Source: Propionispora sp. 2/2-37 | GTDB taxonomy: Bacteria > Bacillota > Negativicutes > Propionisporales > Propionisporaceae | Direction of reading: 5' to 3' | Assembly (NCBI RefSeq): GCF_001298735.1 | Contig: NZ_CYSP01000003.1 | Span: 62,001-126,000, forward strand | DNA: 64,000 nucleotides | Shown: piece by piece, positions 54,355-63,311 of the stretch | Layout of the letters: each line of letters opens with the position of its first letter | Numbering within the stretch: position 1 is the stretch's first letter | Notes under the pieces: generated by a model | The model's database searches: none | Seen by the model: only the letters and a program-made list of their open reading frames with translations | Told to the model about the DNA's origin: nothing | Position numbers and translations under genes: made by a program

Positions 54355-55464
54355 CTATAATAGTATCTTCTTCAGTGGCATCCTGGGACTCACCGGTTCA
54401 GGATAAGTATGGATATAGCCTATTCTCAGGAGCATCTGAATATTTTCGCGAATTCCTAATGCAGCTGAAATTTCATTTTTCGTTACAATTTCTTCCAGCA
54501 TCTGTGTCATAGGATGGATTGCTATTTTTTTGTCCCTGATCTTAAGCCATATATTTTGCAATTTTCTTCCCACACCGATCAATTCAGGAACAGAAGCTCC
54601 ATTACTGGTAATCACCAACCAGCCGCCGCCTGTTGCTACTTGTTCTCGTATGTTTTTTATCGTTGCTTCCCGGAAACTGTCCGTCAATACCGACTGACGG
54701 GAGTAAAAATTTTTAACATACCATCTGGCCAGCCCTTCTATTTCCATAGTTTCCGGTGTTAACCCATTTCCGTACTGCTTGATATCCTGGTTCGACCAGC
54801 GAATCCACTGAGCTAACTCCGCCTGCTTCTCATGATTATCAGCCTGTAATTTATTGGCCCAAACAGTCCCCTCGGCAAGATAACTCCCCTCCTGTGATTT
54901 TCTTGGGTAATAAATGAAATGTTCTTTGTTTTCACCGGTGAGAAATTTAATATCTTCCCGGGATATTTCATCCGTAAGGAAATGATTTCTTACCGTTCTG
55001 CGCAGTTTCATAGGCTTAACGGCAACAGCTTCCGAAACATCCCTTTTATATAGTTGTACGTCTACGAGTTCTTCAGCCTTGGGCTGTTGAGCCAGAATAT
55101 GAACATTTGCCTCGTATCCCTGACTTTTTGCCGCCACAACCAGGTTCTCCAGAAAAGCCCCGATTGAAATCAACAGTTCCCGGTTATCCGGGTCAACTGC
55201 AGGCAGCCACCTGGCTTCAGACGAACCAATAATCCAATGATGATCTGTAATCATTTTCACTGTCCAGGGCTGGGCATTATGTCCGCTGGGAGCCAAAGAC
55301 GCCAGATAGAGTAAATCGGTATATTCTTTCCTTTCTCTTTTCGCATTCTCGGAAAAACGCTCTCTGCTTACGGTTTGCAATTGCATTAAAGAGTTTGCCA
55401 TGGAGAATCCCCCTACTGCGGCAAGTCCCCAGGCACTATATTTCATAAATTGCCGCCGGTTCAT
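54355..55464 (-). CDS. Exported (Tat-type) Acg-like nitroreductase-fold protein
   Basis: A 369-residue protein with a twin-arginine-like signal (MNRRQFMKYSAWGLAAVGGF) and a nitroreductase fold: LASLAPSGHNAQPW near residue 50 is the classic flavin-binding start, and the rest resembles the Acg family. Substrate is unknown. Acg-type proteins may sequester flavin rather than reduce nitro compounds. Export by Tat suggests it folds with its flavin before transport. It lies 27 nt after a secreted protein gene under MarR-type control. The ATG at 55464 has GGAGG upstream. Confidence 0.8.
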   Translation of the reverse strand: MNRRQFMKYSAWGLAAVGGFSMANSLMQLQTVSRERFSENAKRERKEYTDLLYLASLAPSGHNAQPWTVKMITDHHWIIGSSEARWLPAVDPDNRELLISIGAFLENLVVAAKSQGYEANVHILAQQPKAEELVDVQLYKRDVSEAVAVKPMKLRRTVRNHFLTDEISREDIKFLTGENKEHFIYYPRKSQEGSYLAEGTVWANKLQADNHEKQAELAQWIRWSNQDIKQYGNGLTPETMEIEGLARWYVKNFYSRQSVLTDSFREATIKNIREQVATGGGWLVITSNGASVPELIGVGRKLQNIWLKIRDKKIAIHPMTQMLEEIVTKNEISAALGIRENIQMLLRIGYIHTYPEPVSPRMPLKKILL

Positions 55465-55491
55465 AATTACCTCCACATCGAATTTACAAAC

Positions 55492-56073
55492 TTATTGACT
55501 TACTTTTGTGTATTGAGCTACTTTTTGCCCTGCAATATCAGCCGCTTTATGAACAGCCTCCAGTACCGTTACTTTTTTGCCTACAAAGGTATAAGGAATA
55601 TAGGTTTTATTAGTGGCCATCCCGCTTACTTCGTCTACCAGGACGTACTGTTGAGTTATTACATCATACAGGCGAATTTTCAAGGTTGCTTCCGATTTAA
55701 TTGCCTTATAAAATAAAATCTCTCTAAAATCCGACTTAGCCGGCAATATTTCCACCACCAGCACTTGTTTTGCACCTGTCTTGTTAGCCAATTTCAGTAA
55801 TTCCGGCCGTTCCGCTTTAGATAAATCATTAGTGATATCTCCCACCGGCAGTTCTCTATCCAGCAAGACCTTGCTCTCCAAATGCTTCTTTAAAGCTGCG
55901 AAAACTTTCTGCTGCAATTGACTACCGTAAGTTTCCTTTGATTTGTCTACAACAGCTAAAAGAATATTCTGCTCAAACATGTCGTTATGCTCTTGTGCCA
56001 AACTTACGCTAACCACCCCCATACTACTCATAATCATTATCAGAATACCAAAAATGTAACAAAGCCTTCGCAA
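55492..56073 (-). CDS. Secreted protein of unknown family
   Basis: A 193-residue protein with a Sec signal peptide (cleavage near VSLAQE, about residue 27). The mature part has alternating strands and helices (LLAVVDKSKETYGSQLQQKVFAAL, then KQVLVVEILPA and ATLKIRLYDVITQQYVLVDEVSG) reminiscent of small periplasmic assembly or CsgG-like domains, but I do not recognise a family. The TTG start has AAGGAGG 7 nt upstream. Its operator (56099-56116) matches the one at the upstream marR gene. Confidence 0.7.
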   Translation of the reverse strand: MRRLCYIFGILIMIMSSMGVVSVSLAQEHNDMFEQNILLAVVDKSKETYGSQLQQKVFAALKKHLESKVLLDRELPVGDITNDLSKAERPELLKLANKTGAKQVLVVEILPAKSDFREILFYKAIKSEATLKIRLYDVITQQYVLVDEVSGMATNKTYIPYTFVGKKVTVLEAVHKAADIAGQKVAQYTKVSQ

Positions 56074-56098
56074 ATTATATCCTCCTTAAGTATTTAAA

Positions 56099-56116
56099 TT
56101 AGTTTTATAAAACTAA
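56099..56116 (-). promoter_or_regulatory. MarR-type operator before the secreted-protein/nitroreductase genes
   Basis: TTAGTTT-TATA-AAACTAA, a perfect 7-bp palindrome with a 4-nt spacer, identical in layout to the site upstream of the adjacent marR gene. It lies between the marR terminator and the start codon of the secreted protein. Confidence 0.78.
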
Positions 56117-56127
56117 CTAAAGTCTAT

Positions 56128-56148
56128 TTAAAACCCGCTAATTGCGGG
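56128..56148 (-). terminator. Short terminator overlapping the marR stop
   Basis: CCCGC-AATTA-GCGGG followed by TTTTAAAT on the minus strand; the marR stop codon lies in the loop. The stem is short, so termination may be partial. Confidence 0.6.
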
Positions 56149-56584
56149 CTATATTTTCTAATACTTTCTTTAAAAGCAATGCAAGCGTTTCCCTCTCACG
56201 TTCATTCAGTGTCGCCGTAATATAACTGGCAAAATGATAGTAACCCTCATCCTCAACGTCAATGATTTGTTTTCCTTTATCCGATAACCGTACATATACT
56301 ACACGCAAGTCGTTCTCTGACGGAAATTTTTCGATTAACCCGCTTTGCATTAGTTTATTTACGGCAACGGTTACGGTTGATCTTTGAACTCCAAATCCCT
56401 CGGCAAGTTCGGTAATTGTAGGATTAGTCCGCTCTCTTATTGCATGAAGATAGTGCAATTGGGTTATTGATAAATTAAATAATTCTTTACTATTAGGCGT
56501 CTCTTCCTTATATTTTCGCATACACTCGCGCATTGATTCAGACAAGATACCGATCGCTTTGACGATTACATCTTCAGCCGCCAT
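56138..56584 (-). CDS. MarR family transcriptional regulator
   Basis: A 148-residue winged-helix regulator (ITELAEGFGVQRSTVTVAVNKLMQSGLIEKF, then the wing SENDLRVVYVRLSDKG). A matching palindrome overlaps its own -10 element and a second copy precedes the next gene, so it likely represses itself and the secreted protein/nitroreductase pair. The inducer is unknown. Confidence 0.9.
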   Translation of the reverse strand: MAAEDVIVKAIGILSESMRECMRKYKEETPNSKELFNLSITQLHYLHAIRERTNPTITELAEGFGVQRSTVTVAVNKLMQSGLIEKFPSENDLRVVYVRLSDKGKQIIDVEDEGYYHFASYITATLNERERETLALLLKKVLENIARN

Positions 56585-56600
56585 GAGGATATCCCTTTCA

Positions 56601-56626
56601 ATAATTAGTTTCGCAAAACTAATTAT
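56601..56626 (-). promoter_or_regulatory. MarR-type operator upstream of marR
   Basis: ATAATTAGTTT and AAACTAATTAT form perfect 11-bp arms around CGCA. It begins inside the -10 hexamer, so binding would block RNA polymerase. Confidence 0.85.
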
Positions 56627-56651
56627 ATGCCAATCTCCAGTCTTTTGTCAA
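56622..56651 (-). promoter_or_regulatory. Promoter of the marR gene
   Basis: TTGACA (56651-56646), 18 nt, TATAAT (56627-56622) on the minus strand, overlapping the operator. Confidence 0.85.
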
Positions 56652-56691
56652 ATACCAATAGATCCATGGTATCCGCTAGTTTTTCCTCTTA

Positions 56692-57327
56692 CTATTCGGC
56701 TGCATATGATTGTGCTCCGTGAAGTTGCGGGGTATTTCGCCCCGGTAACTTAGATTGAATAATCACAGCTTCAGGATGGAGGAGCCAGCGGTTGACAAGC
56801 GTCCAAACCAGGGTAAGCCCCAGTACAATTCCGGCACATACTTGAAAACCGGTATGCCAGTCCGTCTCCACTCTTGCCCAAGATATGGCAGCCGCACAGG
56901 AATACCATATCCAGGCAAACCGCGGAAAATAGAGCGTTAGCAAAAAAGCCATCGCAAAAGAATGTGTCGCATGCCCGCTGGGGAACCCGCCGGTGCCACC
57001 GTTGGGACGCAGATACCAGGGCTCCAGGTGCAGCAGTTTAATTCCCTGAACGGAAAGCCAGACGGAAAGATCAACTGCCAATGTCAGTTTAATGACACTT
57101 GTCAGGCGCTTGCGCCAAGCCCAGGCAATAATAAGAAAATTGGAGAATATTAAAAACAGATCATTTCCTGTGCCGCCCAGAAACTCTGCCGCAGACCATA
57201 TCAGGTGGTTGCGGTATACCGGAACGGTAAGAACTACAATTCCGGTTATCACTCCTACAAGCAGCGCCATCACCAAAGCTTTACGCAAAGAGTGCCTGTG
57301 TCCAAGGAATTCAAACAGTGCTTTCAT
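56692..57327 (-). CDS. PAP2-family membrane phosphatase
   Basis: A 211-residue protein with about five helices and the PAP2 core PSGHATHS. The third motif is ARVETDWHTGFQV, where the usual aspartate after the catalytic histidine (HxxxD) is glutamine. The first motif is present only as LRPN, without the usual lysine spacing. It may dephosphorylate undecaprenyl or lipid A phosphates, or act atypically. It is last in a GtrA-GT2-GT39-PAP2 operon. Confidence 0.85.
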   Translation of the reverse strand: MKALFEFLGHRHSLRKALVMALLVGVITGIVVLTVPVYRNHLIWSAAEFLGGTGNDLFLIFSNFLIIAWAWRKRLTSVIKLTLAVDLSVWLSVQGIKLLHLEPWYLRPNGGTGGFPSGHATHSFAMAFLLTLYFPRFAWIWYSCAAAISWARVETDWHTGFQVCAGIVLGLTLVWTLVNRWLLHPEAVIIQSKLPGRNTPQLHGAQSYAAE

Positions 57328-57351
57328 GAATATCCTCCTGTACGTTTTAAT

Positions 57352-58875
57352 TTATTGTCCATAAGGCATCGGGAAAATTCCGCTGAAATCTTTAGCAGAA
57401 TACACCGCAATCTCCATTTCAGGTATCCCGCCGCGTGTTATGGGAACCATTCCCACGTACTCAATATCGGCAAAATAAGCTTGATATCGTGGCAAAGCTT
57501 TTTTTACCGCATCTTTTCGCCCAATAATCAGAGCATTCCGCCCCCAATAGCTTTTTACATTGTATAAATAAGCGTAATGATGGGGTTCATTGCTTAGGCA
57601 TAAAACCGGCAATCTCCCCTTTAGAACATAGTCTATCTTTCCCGCATCAATCCAATGGGGAGCAACAATAAATTGTCCTTCAGCATGAAGCACTCCCTGC
57701 TCTTCAAGAAATACCGAGAGGTTCTGCCAGTCCAATGCTTCCACTGTCGGATCGCCTGCCTGAAACCATTGCGGCTCAACCTGGCGTAACCAGCCGGTTG
57801 CCGTATGACTGCCAAGTATGGTTATCAGAAATAAGAATAAAAACACACAAATTTTCAGCCATACCTGGGCAATTCTTTTTACCGGTAGCCATTCTGCGGC
57901 CGCTCGCCCCAACAGAGGCATGGCCATAAGATAGCCCGGAGCCTGCCAGTGAAACAATCCCTGCGCACCCCATAATGTTGCGGCGGTAAAAAAAACAATC
58001 GGCCCCATAGCAAAACAACATAAAAACCACTGTTTTTGCTGCAAAGAGTCCGACTTTTCATTTCCCGGACCAGACAGACAGGCTTTCAGTAAAACACCGG
58101 CTAACGGCAGCCAAATCCAGGGTAAAACCCAGGCTGCCTGCCCGGCAATATTGCCTAACATACGTAATGGATAAAAGCCTGTAGCCACAGCCCTGCCACT
58201 TTGAAACAAAAAAGATATCCAGTGATGCTCCTGATTCCAGATGACAACCGGCAAAAACACAAGTGCAACAGTTCCGGCGGCAAGATAAGGCCCTGCGTTT
58301 ACCAGCAGTCGGCGATGCGCCTTGCTGGTCACCAGAAAAAGAAAACCGCCAAGTAACAAAAACGCAGCGTGATATTTGGCCAGCATGCCCAAACCAATAA
58401 AAAAACCGGCTGTCAGCCACAGTTGTGGGGAACTCTGATTCGTAAAAATCAACTTTACCAGCAGCAATACGGCAGCCGTCATAAAAAACATCAATGGTCC
58501 GTCAGGCAAAATCCAACTGCCGGTACTCAGACTAAAAACAGCGGAAATATTTAAAAACAAGGCAGTGTAATATCCGGCCCGATCGCCGAAAAGTTTTCCG
58601 CCAAGACGGTACATCATCCAGGTTGTAGCGGCAAACATCCCGATAAAAGGAAGGCGCAGCACCAGACCGGCCTCGCTTCCGGTAAGCCGGGCAGTCAGCC
58701 ATATTATCCATAAATGCAGCGGCGGATGATCAAAATAACTCCAGCTAACATCCCGGGCCATAGATACCACATACGACTCATCTACTCCGAGGCCGATAGC
58801 TCCGGCCAGAACAATGCGAAACAGTGTACTGATGATAATGATCACTATGACTAGAAAAGATGGATTTACAGACAT
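57352..58875 (-). CDS. GT39-family (ArnT/PMT-like) glycosyltransferase
   Basis: A 507-residue protein with 11-12 helices. The first loop reads LGVDESYVVSMARDVSWSYFDHPPLHLW, typical of glycosyltransferase-39 enzymes that use polyprenyl-phosphate sugars at the outer face of the membrane, as ArnT does for lipid A. The following GT2 gene could make its polyprenyl-sugar donor. It lies 30 nt after the GT2 gene. Confidence 0.88.
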   Translation of the reverse strand: MSVNPSFLVIVIIIISTLFRIVLAGAIGLGVDESYVVSMARDVSWSYFDHPPLHLWIIWLTARLTGSEAGLVLRLPFIGMFAATTWMMYRLGGKLFGDRAGYYTALFLNISAVFSLSTGSWILPDGPLMFFMTAAVLLLVKLIFTNQSSPQLWLTAGFFIGLGMLAKYHAAFLLLGGFLFLVTSKAHRRLLVNAGPYLAAGTVALVFLPVVIWNQEHHWISFLFQSGRAVATGFYPLRMLGNIAGQAAWVLPWIWLPLAGVLLKACLSGPGNEKSDSLQQKQWFLCCFAMGPIVFFTAATLWGAQGLFHWQAPGYLMAMPLLGRAAAEWLPVKRIAQVWLKICVFLFLFLITILGSHTATGWLRQVEPQWFQAGDPTVEALDWQNLSVFLEEQGVLHAEGQFIVAPHWIDAGKIDYVLKGRLPVLCLSNEPHHYAYLYNVKSYWGRNALIIGRKDAVKKALPRYQAYFADIEYVGMVPITRGGIPEMEIAVYSAKDFSGIFPMPYGQ

Positions 58876-58905
58876 GTACCGCCGGCTCCTTTTGTATTTA
58901 AAATG

Positions 58906-59670
58906 TTAATCCGAAAGTGTTGCTGTTGTCCGGATATGTTGAAGTTTCTTGGATTTTACCGCTTGCAGTCGTTTTTTAACCATTCTCAGCTTAAAAACCA
59001 TCCAAACCGCTTCCAGGAAAATCTTACCGGACATCTTGGATTGTCCTGTCGCCCGTTCTTCAAACAATATTGGAATCTCCCGGATGCGGAAGGACTGTAA
59101 AAAAGCACGATACGTCAACTCAATTTGAAAGGAATATCCGTTAGACCGGACATCATCTAAATTGATCGTTTCGAGTACTTCCCGGCGAAAACATTTATAG
59201 CCGCCTGTCAGATCTTTAAACGGAAGCCCCAGCAGCAGGCGGGAATATAAACTGCCGCCATAACTAATGACGCGGCGAATTACGCCCCAGTTGGAAACTC
59301 CGCCACCGGGAATATAACGGCTGCCCAGCACCAGATCATACTGGTCAGCCACCGCCAGAAATTGTGCCAAATACTTTGGATGATGAGAAAAATCGGCATC
59401 CATCTCAAAAATGTATTGATAATTTCTTTCCAAAGCCCATTTAAAACCGGCTATATAAGCAGTTCCCAGCCCCATTTTCGCCGGCCGTTTCAATAAGAAC
59501 AAACGCTCAGGATACTCATTTCGCATCAGTTGACATACCAGTTCGCCAGTACCATCAGGCGAATTATCATCAACAATAAGGATATGAAAGTCTTGCTCCT
59601 GACAATAAATCAGCCTTAATAAGGCTTCCAGATTTCTTCTCTCGTTATAAGTGGGTATAACGATCAGTTT
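58906..59670 (-). CDS. GT2 polyprenyl-phosphate sugar synthase (Dpm1-like)
   Basis: A 254-residue cytosolic GT2 enzyme: MKLIVIPTYNERRNLEALL, VDDNSPDGTGE and EMDADFSHHPKYL (metal-binding DxD) match polyprenol-phosphate mannose synthases. There is no C-terminal membrane pair, so GtrA may provide membrane functions. The ATG at 59670 has GAGGG 9 nt upstream and overlaps the end of gtrA by 26 nt. Confidence 0.92.
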   Translation of the reverse strand, partial: KLIVIPTYNERRNLEALLRLIYCQEQDFHILIVDDNSPDGTGELVCQLMRNEYPERLFLLKRPAKMGLGTAYIAGFKWALERNYQYIFEMDADFSHHPKYLAQFLAVADQYDLVLGSRYIPGGGVSNWGVIRRVISYGGSLYSRLLLGLPFKDLTGGYKCFRREVLETINLDDVRSNGYSFQIELTYRAFLQSFRIREIPILFEERATGQSKMSGKIFLEAVWMVFKLRMVKKRLQAVKSKKLQHIRTTATLSD

Positions 59671-60082
59671 CATAGGCAGGTACCCTCTTTTCCGGTTTAT
59701 CGTTTTGTTCACCAAACGTAACCCAATGGTTCAACAGAAAGTTCAGACCGCTGACTGCAGCAATCGAAACAACCTGTGACGCAAACTTGCCGGCTTGTAT
59801 GTACTTGACCAGAAACTCTAAGACAAGAAGATTAAGAGCCAGATTCATCGTGCTGATCATAAAGAAACTCACATATTTCCGGGAAATACCTTTTTCCCTG
59901 GCACGGCCTTTAAAAGTCCATAGTGTATTCCAGATAAAATTATTGGTAACAGCAACGACGAAAGAACAGCCGGAAGCCAGCAGATAGCCGGCCCCGTTCA
60001 GAAGCATATACCCATAGATCAGCAGATTAATACCCGTTCCGGACAATCCTACAATAGCAAATTTCAGCAGCAGCTTAAGCAA
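59645..60082 (-). CDS. GtrA family membrane protein
   Basis: A 145-residue protein with four helices (KFAIVGLSGTGINLLIYGYM, NNFIWNTLWTF and so on). GtrA proteins are proposed to flip polyprenyl-phosphate sugars. TTG 60082 is chosen for the GAGGAG site 8 nt upstream; an ATG at 60166 would add a non-hydrophobic leader of 28 residues. First gene of the envelope-glycosylation operon. Confidence 0.85.
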   Translation of the reverse strand: MLKLLLKFAIVGLSGTGINLLIYGYMLLNGAGYLLASGCSFVVAVTNNFIWNTLWTFKGRAREKGISRKYVSFFMISTMNLALNLLVLEFLVKYIQAGKFASQVVSIAAVSGLNFLLNHWVTFGEQNDKPEKRVPAYETDRYTHL

Positions 60083-60312
60083 TAAAACATCTCCTCGCCA
60101 TGACTTTCCTGTCAAATTACTGCAACTACTTTCATTGTATAATTCTCCGCCAGGGAAACAAGGCAACTTAGGTTAACTTTAGGTTATTTTTATTTACCGA
60201 CAGACCCCTCTCTGCATAAGAAGGGATAAATCTGCAACCTTTGCTAATTGCGGGAAGATTGAAAATCCTTCATAAATCACATATAATAAAAACGATTTAA
60301 GGAGGTAATACC

Positions 60313-60738
60313 ATGAATACCAGCGTTGAAAATCATGTAGGACACCTGATTCAACAAATTTCTCATCTATTGGAACAACTGTATAATAAAAATTTAGCCA
60401 ATGAAGACTTATCGATTTCCCATGCCAGGGTGATCTATCTCCTATATCAGAATGATGGTATGACACAATCGGAGCTGCAGCAGGATTTGCTAATTAAAGC
60501 ATCCTCGATTACAAAGTTAATTGATGTTTTAGCACAGAAAGGACTGGTAAAGAGAGAAACCTCCCGGGAAGATGCTCGTATCAAAAGAATTTATTTGACG
60601 GATGAAGGCCGGAAAAAAGAAGAAAAGTTATGCAAAATCCGCGAGGAAACGGAAGCCAGATTATTGCATATGTTAACGAAAAATGAGAAAAAAGAACTAA
60701 TAAGTATGCTAAAATCAATTAAAACCGTAATACGTTAG
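60313..60738 (+). CDS. MarR family transcriptional regulator
   Basis: A 141-residue winged-helix regulator (MTQSELQQDLLIKASSITKLIDVL, then TSREDARIKRIYLTDEG). AAGGAGG precedes the ATG. It lies 91 nt before an MFS exporter gene whose promoter carries a large palindrome, so local control of that exporter is likely. Confidence 0.9.
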   Translation: MNTSVENHVGHLIQQISHLLEQLYNKNLANEDLSISHARVIYLLYQNDGMTQSELQQDLLIKASSITKLIDVLAQKGLVKRETSREDARIKRIYLTDEGRKKEEKLCKIREETEARLLHMLTKNEKKELISMLKSIKTVIR

Positions 60739-60758
60739 AAAAAGGTTTTCTGTTGTCA

Positions 60759-60784
60759 TTTAATTAGTTTCCAAACTAATTAAA
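60759..60784 (+). promoter_or_regulatory. Palindromic MarR-type operator before the MFS exporter
   Basis: TTTAATTAGTTT and AAACTAATTAAA form perfect 12-bp arms with only 2 nt between them. It covers the -35 element TTTCCA (60768-60773) of a promoter whose -10 is TATAAT at 60791-60796 (17-nt spacing). Confidence 0.85.
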
Positions 60785-60829
60785 TGGTGTTATAATAAAA
60801 ACCATGATTACAGTCTATGAGGTGAATCT

Positions 60830-62020
60830 ATGAATACTGCAACTCAATCAATCCAGACTAACCGTTTGTGGATGGCAGTTATATTAGGCTGCTTAGCAGG
60901 CATGGGGCCATTGTGCACCGATTTGTATCTGCCGGCACTACCACAAATTGCAACGAATTTGAGTACCGGGGCATCCCTGGTGCAGCTTAGTTTGACAGCA
61001 ACCCTGACCGGTGTCGCCATTGGCCAGATCTTTATTGGTCCGAACAGTGATATTTACGGCCGTAAGAAACCTTTAGTTCTATCTTTAATTATTTTTATTG
61101 CTGCTTCTTTCTTATGCTCTTTTGCAACTTCCATAGGTGAGTTGATCCTATTTCGTTTTATCCAGGGTCTTGCCGGATCCGGCGGAATTGTCTTAGCTAG
61201 AGCCATTGCTTGCGACCTGTATTCCGGCAGGGAACTGACAAAATTCTTCTCCCTGTTAATGCTAATCAATGGCATTGCTCCTATTTTTGCACCGGTAATC
61301 GGCGGTCAAATTCTTGCAATAAGTGATTGGAAAGGAATTTTCTTTACCTTAGGCCTATTCAGCATACTCTTGCTTTTAGCGGTGGTCTGGGGTCTGAAAG
61401 AAACCTTGCCTGAAGAACGTCGTAATGAGGGTAGTCTGAAAATGACCTTCACTACATTTAGCCATTTTTTATCTGACAGGGTTTTTGTCGGTTATGTTTT
61501 GGTGCAAGGCTTCATCGTAGCCGGTCTGTTTGCCTACATAGCAGGTTCTCCCTTTGTCCTGCAAACCGTTTACGGCCTATCGGCAGAAGCCTTTAGTTTA
61601 TGCTTTGCCGGTAACGGAGTGGGAATTATGTTGTTCGCCCAATTAACTGGATATTTTACCGGTAAATTTAACGAGAAACAACTGCTTGCTTTCGGGCTCA
61701 ACCTTGCGCTGGCCTGCAGCGTGTTGCTATTTGTTATGAGCCTGATCAACGTATCTATCCTTTTATTCTTACTCCCGCTGTTTATCATGGTATCCTGTAT
61801 CGGAATCACAACTACCGCCAGTTTTTCCCTTGCCGTACAGCGTCAGCCTGACTCGGCTGGCAGCGCCTCTGGATTGCTTGGTGTAGTGTCCTTTATCTTG
61901 GGCGCTGTAGCCTCTCCTTTGGTTGGTTTAGGTAGCGGAACAACAGCCATTCCCATGACGCTAGTCATAACAATTGCCAACTTACTAGCCTGTGTAAGTT
62001 ATGTCAGACTATCCAGATAA
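60830..62020 (+). CDS. Bcr/CflA-type MFS drug exporter
   Basis: A 396-residue 12-helix MFS protein. GPLCTDLYLPALPQIATNLSTG at the N-terminus and GQIFIGPNSDIYGRKKPL are signatures of the Bcr/CflA (DHA1) subfamily, which exports drugs or other small molecules. It is downstream of, and probably regulated by, the MarR gene. It converges with the next MFS gene 15 nt away. Confidence 0.9.
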   Translation: MNTATQSIQTNRLWMAVILGCLAGMGPLCTDLYLPALPQIATNLSTGASLVQLSLTATLTGVAIGQIFIGPNSDIYGRKKPLVLSLIIFIAASFLCSFATSIGELILFRFIQGLAGSGGIVLARAIACDLYSGRELTKFFSLLMLINGIAPIFAPVIGGQILAISDWKGIFFTLGLFSILLLLAVVWGLKETLPEERRNEGSLKMTFTTFSHFLSDRVFVGYVLVQGFIVAGLFAYIAGSPFVLQTVYGLSAEAFSLCFAGNGVGIMLFAQLTGYFTGKFNEKQLLAFGLNLALACSVLLFVMSLINVSILLFLLPLFIMVSCIGITTTASFSLAVQRQPDSAGSASGLLGVVSFILGAVASPLVGLGSGTTAIPMTLVITIANLLACVSYVRLSR

Positions 62021-62035
62021 ACTCAGTATACCGTA

Positions 62036-63226
62036 TCAACTTTCCGACTCCGACAGTTTACCGGTGACAATCTTCACCCAAACCGTGTAATAAACAAAAG
62101 CTGTACAAGCAATAAGTGCCGCGGCAAAGAGATACACGCCCCGGTATCCAATATGAGAAGCCACAATACTAAGCAAGAAAGAACCAAGTCCAACACTGAT
62201 ATCCAAAGCTAAAAAGTACGTAGCAGTAGCCACCCCCGCCCTTTGCAGCGGTGAAAGTTGTACGGCCAGCGTCTGAAAGACCGGACTAAGCGCACCAAAA
62301 CCGATGCCAATGATTCCGCCAGCTATTAACAAACCGGCGAACCCCTGAGCCTGGCTCAAAGCAATCAAACCAGCGGCAAACAAGAAAAATCCCGGATATA
62401 CAACACTATTTGCACCAGCACGGTCGAATAACTTCCCCACCACCGGCCGGGTAATCACAATCAGCAGCGCAAATACGGCGAAAAATAAGCTTGTATACTC
62501 CGCCAGATTCAATTGTTTAGCATATAAGGGAATAAATATCAACACTCCCGCATAAGCAAAAAATACCAGACCGCCAACTAATGCCATGGGCAAGGCTGCG
62601 GTTTCAATAAAGTTATTCCAGTCCAAGGACTGATTTTTTTTAGGAACGGCCCCATTGCCCAGCTTCTTAAAATTGCTGCCGGTACCAGTCCAAAAAGCTA
62701 ATACTGCCAAAATAATACATCCAGCAATTAAGACCCGGAACGGATAATGAGAAATGATGGTCAAACTAAAGAAGGGCCCCATTACCATCGCTAAATTTGA
62801 AAACATGGCAAAATAGCCAATGCCTTCCCCCTTGGATTGTGCAGGAAGGAGCAAGGCTGCCACTGCCGCCACAGCGGTGGTGCCTACGGCAAACACGGCT
62901 CCGTGCAGCAAACGTATCGCCAGTAAAACATGAAGGGCATTTACGCCTAAGTACATGATACTGATTGCTAGAAAAATCCCCAGTGACAAAACTAATAGCT
63001 TTTTTTTATTACACTCGTCGATCCACTTGCCTGCCAATGGCCGGCAGAGTACAGCGCCAATCTGAAAAAAAGTCATAGCCAACCCCGCCTGCCACGCATT
63101 TCCATTCAAGGCTTCCATGACAAAAACCGGCAAGGCGGCAATTAAAGCATAGTGTGTCATATATTGAAAAAAACTGCTAAAGCTCATTCCTAAAAAATCT
63201 TTGGTCCATATCGACTGTTTATTCAT
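62036..63226 (-). CDS. MFS transporter (DHA1-like)
   Basis: A 396-residue 12-helix MFS protein. AGLAMTFFQIGAVLCRPLAGKWIDECNKKK carries the MFS loop 2-3 motif. It resembles YwoG/YfcJ-type permeases; substrate unknown. AGGTGAAATC precedes the ATG. It is separated from the next upstream gene by 85 nt in the same direction and may be co-transcribed with it. Confidence 0.87.
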   Translation of the reverse strand: MNKQSIWTKDFLGMSFSSFFQYMTHYALIAALPVFVMEALNGNAWQAGLAMTFFQIGAVLCRPLAGKWIDECNKKKLLVLSLGIFLAISIMYLGVNALHVLLAIRLLHGAVFAVGTTAVAAVAALLLPAQSKGEGIGYFAMFSNLAMVMGPFFSLTIISHYPFRVLIAGCIILAVLAFWTGTGSNFKKLGNGAVPKKNQSLDWNNFIETAALPMALVGGLVFFAYAGVLIFIPLYAKQLNLAEYTSLFFAVFALLIVITRPVVGKLFDRAGANSVVYPGFFLFAAGLIALSQAQGFAGLLIAGGIIGIGFGALSPVFQTLAVQLSPLQRAGVATATYFLALDISVGLGSFLLSIVASHIGYRGVYLFAAALIACTAFVYYTVWVKIVTGKLSESES

Positions 63227-63311
63227 GATTTCACCTGATATCCGTGTACATTTAATTATACAGCTAGATTACTCTTCTTCCTCTCCTTGTTAAACAAATC
63301 AATTCTTCGCT

